DNA of 23,945 nt from Mollicutes bacterium (lineage in GTDB: Bacteria > Bacillota_I > Bacilli_A > RF39 > UBA660). A program made the position numbers and the translations under genes. Below the pieces are notes generated by a model. The model was not told where the DNA came from, searched no databases, and saw nothing but the letters and a program-made list of their open reading frames with translations. Location of the stretch: contig DUPI01000001.1 in NCBI GenBank assembly GCA_012838395.1, forward strand, positions 1 to 23,945, in the 5' to 3' direction. Shown here one piece after another: positions 23,152 to 23,945 of this stretch; within the stretch, counting starts at the first letter, position 1, and the number at the start of each line of letters is the position of its first letter.

Positions 23152-23685
23152 CTAAACTTTAGCAACATCTACAAGTGGTATTTCAACAACTGTTTCTTGT
23201 CCAAAAAGATCTAATTTAACTTCTAATATTTGATTTTTAAAATCAAAGCTTTTAATTTTACCATACATATTAGCAAAAGGACCTTGAATAACTTTAATTG
23301 AATCATCAACATTAAGTTCATTACCTAGTTCTAACCTTGTCATACCCATACTACCTAAGATTTTATCTACTTCTTGAGGAGTTAATGGAAATGGTTTAGC
23401 ACCCTTACCAGATGAACCAATAAAACCAGTTACACCAGGTGTATTACGCACCACAAACCAAGCGTCATCAGTCATTACCATTTCAACTAATATATAACCT
23501 GGAAACATTTTCTTTTGCTTCTCTTTTTTTACCCCATCTTTAATTTCAACTTCTGTTTGTTCAGGAACTACAATTCTATGAATATAATCTTCCATTTCCA
23601 TAGAATTAGCACGCATCTCCAATTTTTCTTTTACTTTATTCTCATGCCCCGAATAAGTATTAACTACATACCATTCTTTTTCCAT
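23152..23685 (-). CDS. nusG: Transcription antitermination/pausing factor NusG
   Basis: Binds RNA polymerase and links it to ribosomes or Rho. It is 177 residues: an NGN domain (WYVVNTYSGHENKVKEKLE, MFPGYILVEM, VRNTPGVTGFIG) and a C-terminal KOW domain (VIQGPFANMYGKI). The ATG overlaps the secE stop by one base (TAATG), so the two are translationally coupled. It ends in TAG, followed at once by the rplK promoter. Confidence 0.98.
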   Translation of the reverse strand: MEKEWYVVNTYSGHENKVKEKLEMRANSMEMEDYIHRIVVPEQTEVEIKDGVKKEKQKKMFPGYILVEMVMTDDAWFVVRNTPGVTGFIGSSGKGAKPFPLTPQEVDKILGSMGMTRLELGNELNVDDSIKVIQGPFANMYGKIKSFDFKNQILEVKLDLFGQETVVEIPLVDVAKV

Positions 23686-23864
23686 TATTGCACCAACGTT
23701 TTCAAACTTGCTAAAACTATATCAGTCAGCGCAAAGAAAAATGCGAAGATTATAACAAACGAAATAGTTGCAATTGAATAAGAAATCATTTCTTTCTTAT
23801 TAGGCCATCTTACCTTTTTCATTTCTTTTTTAACTTCTTTTAGAAAATTAATTATTTTTTTCAT
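23685..23864 (-). CDS. secE: Protein translocase subunit SecE
   Basis: The small single-span subunit of the SecYEG channel. I start it at the ATG at 23864 (59 residues, the usual Gram-positive size), with AGGGTGGTG 6 nt upstream; an in-frame GTG at 23876 falls inside that ribosome binding site. An amphipathic helix (NFLKEVKKEMKKVRWPNKKEM) with the conserved VRWPNKKE is followed by one membrane segment (SIATISFVIIFAFFFALTDI). rpmG, which usually precedes secE, would lie beyond the right edge. Confidence 0.95.
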   Translation of the reverse strand: MKKIINFLKEVKKEMKKVRWPNKKEMISYSIATISFVIIFAFFFALTDIVLASLKTLVQ

Positions 23865-23945
23865 TTCAAACACCACCCTATATTATATGTTTTTTTTCAA
23901 ATAAAAAACACTCTTTCGTGCTGATATAAGATTATCACACAATTA

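Noticed and set aside
7164..23864. Mollicutes code 4 (TGA as Trp)
   Set aside because: Long conserved genes contain no in-frame TGA, the Trp codons checked are TGG, and the methyltransferase gene ends at TGA at the expected length.
23882..23887. TATAAT upstream of secE as a promoter
   Set aside because: No acceptable -35 is present, and the start would fall within the secE ribosome binding site. It may be chance in A/T-rich sequence.
23900..23925. Weak hairpin GCAC/GTGT followed by T-run on the minus strand
   Set aside because: Only 3-4 base pairs; it could end an upstream gene beyond the window but is too weak to call.
1..23945. CRISPR arrays, tRNA or rRNA genes, intact insertion sequences
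   Set aside because: No regularly spaced repeats, cloverleaf-like segments, rRNA motifs or transposase frames were seen on either strand.

Overview
This AT-rich window looks like a chromosomal segment from a low-GC Gram-positive bacterium of the Bacilli, probably near the Erysipelotrichia/RF39/Mollicutes side. The evidence is gene order, a Firmicutes-type insertion in S12, a Mollicutes-like Asn at the RpoB rifampicin site, and strong AGGAGG-type ribosome binding sites. The standard code is used: long conserved genes have no in-frame TGA, Trp codons I checked are TGG, and one gene ends in TGA. Exact taxonomy cannot be fixed from this window.

Layout, reading the right-hand three quarters on the minus strand: secE-nusG, rplK-rplA, rplJ-rplL, an RsmC-like methyltransferase (ybxB position), rpoB-rpoC, then rpsL-rpsG-fusA-tuf. 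This is the classic Bacillus-type rif/str ribosomal and RNA polymerase cluster. It is cut into short transcription units. Near-consensus promoters with 17-nt spacers sit at or inside the end of the preceding gene for rplK, rplJ, rpoB and tuf, and just upstream of rpsL. RNA control elements include an L10 leader with an intrinsic terminator, two L1-site-like hairpins (5' of rplK and 5' of rplA), a 16-bp hairpin at the 5' end of the str mRNA, and a set of competing hairpins before the methyltransferase.

The rpoC-rpsL junction, where Bacillus carries an L7Ae-like gene, instead holds a divergent pair: an NrtR-type NUDIX regulator with a degenerate catalytic box, and a small Cys-rich protein of unknown function.

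The left part is accessory. Downstream of tuf are a YfcE-like phosphodiesterase and a 28-nt near-copy of the tuf 3' end. Next come a FemABX-type cell-wall aminoacyltransferase (plus strand) and a decayed relic made of two pieces of a 2-hydroxyacyl-CoA dehydratase/activase system joined by a deletion. Then follow topA and two paralogous prepilin-like proteins carrying different large C-terminal domains (FGE/SUMF-like and FISUMP-like). The second of these runs off the left edge.

The strongest leads are the two prepilins with C-type-lectin-like heads, the natural Asn in RpoB, the S12 Pro-to-Ile change, the tuf 3'-end repeat, the activase relic and the paired L1-like mRNA sites. I found no CRISPR array, tRNA, rRNA or intact mobile element.
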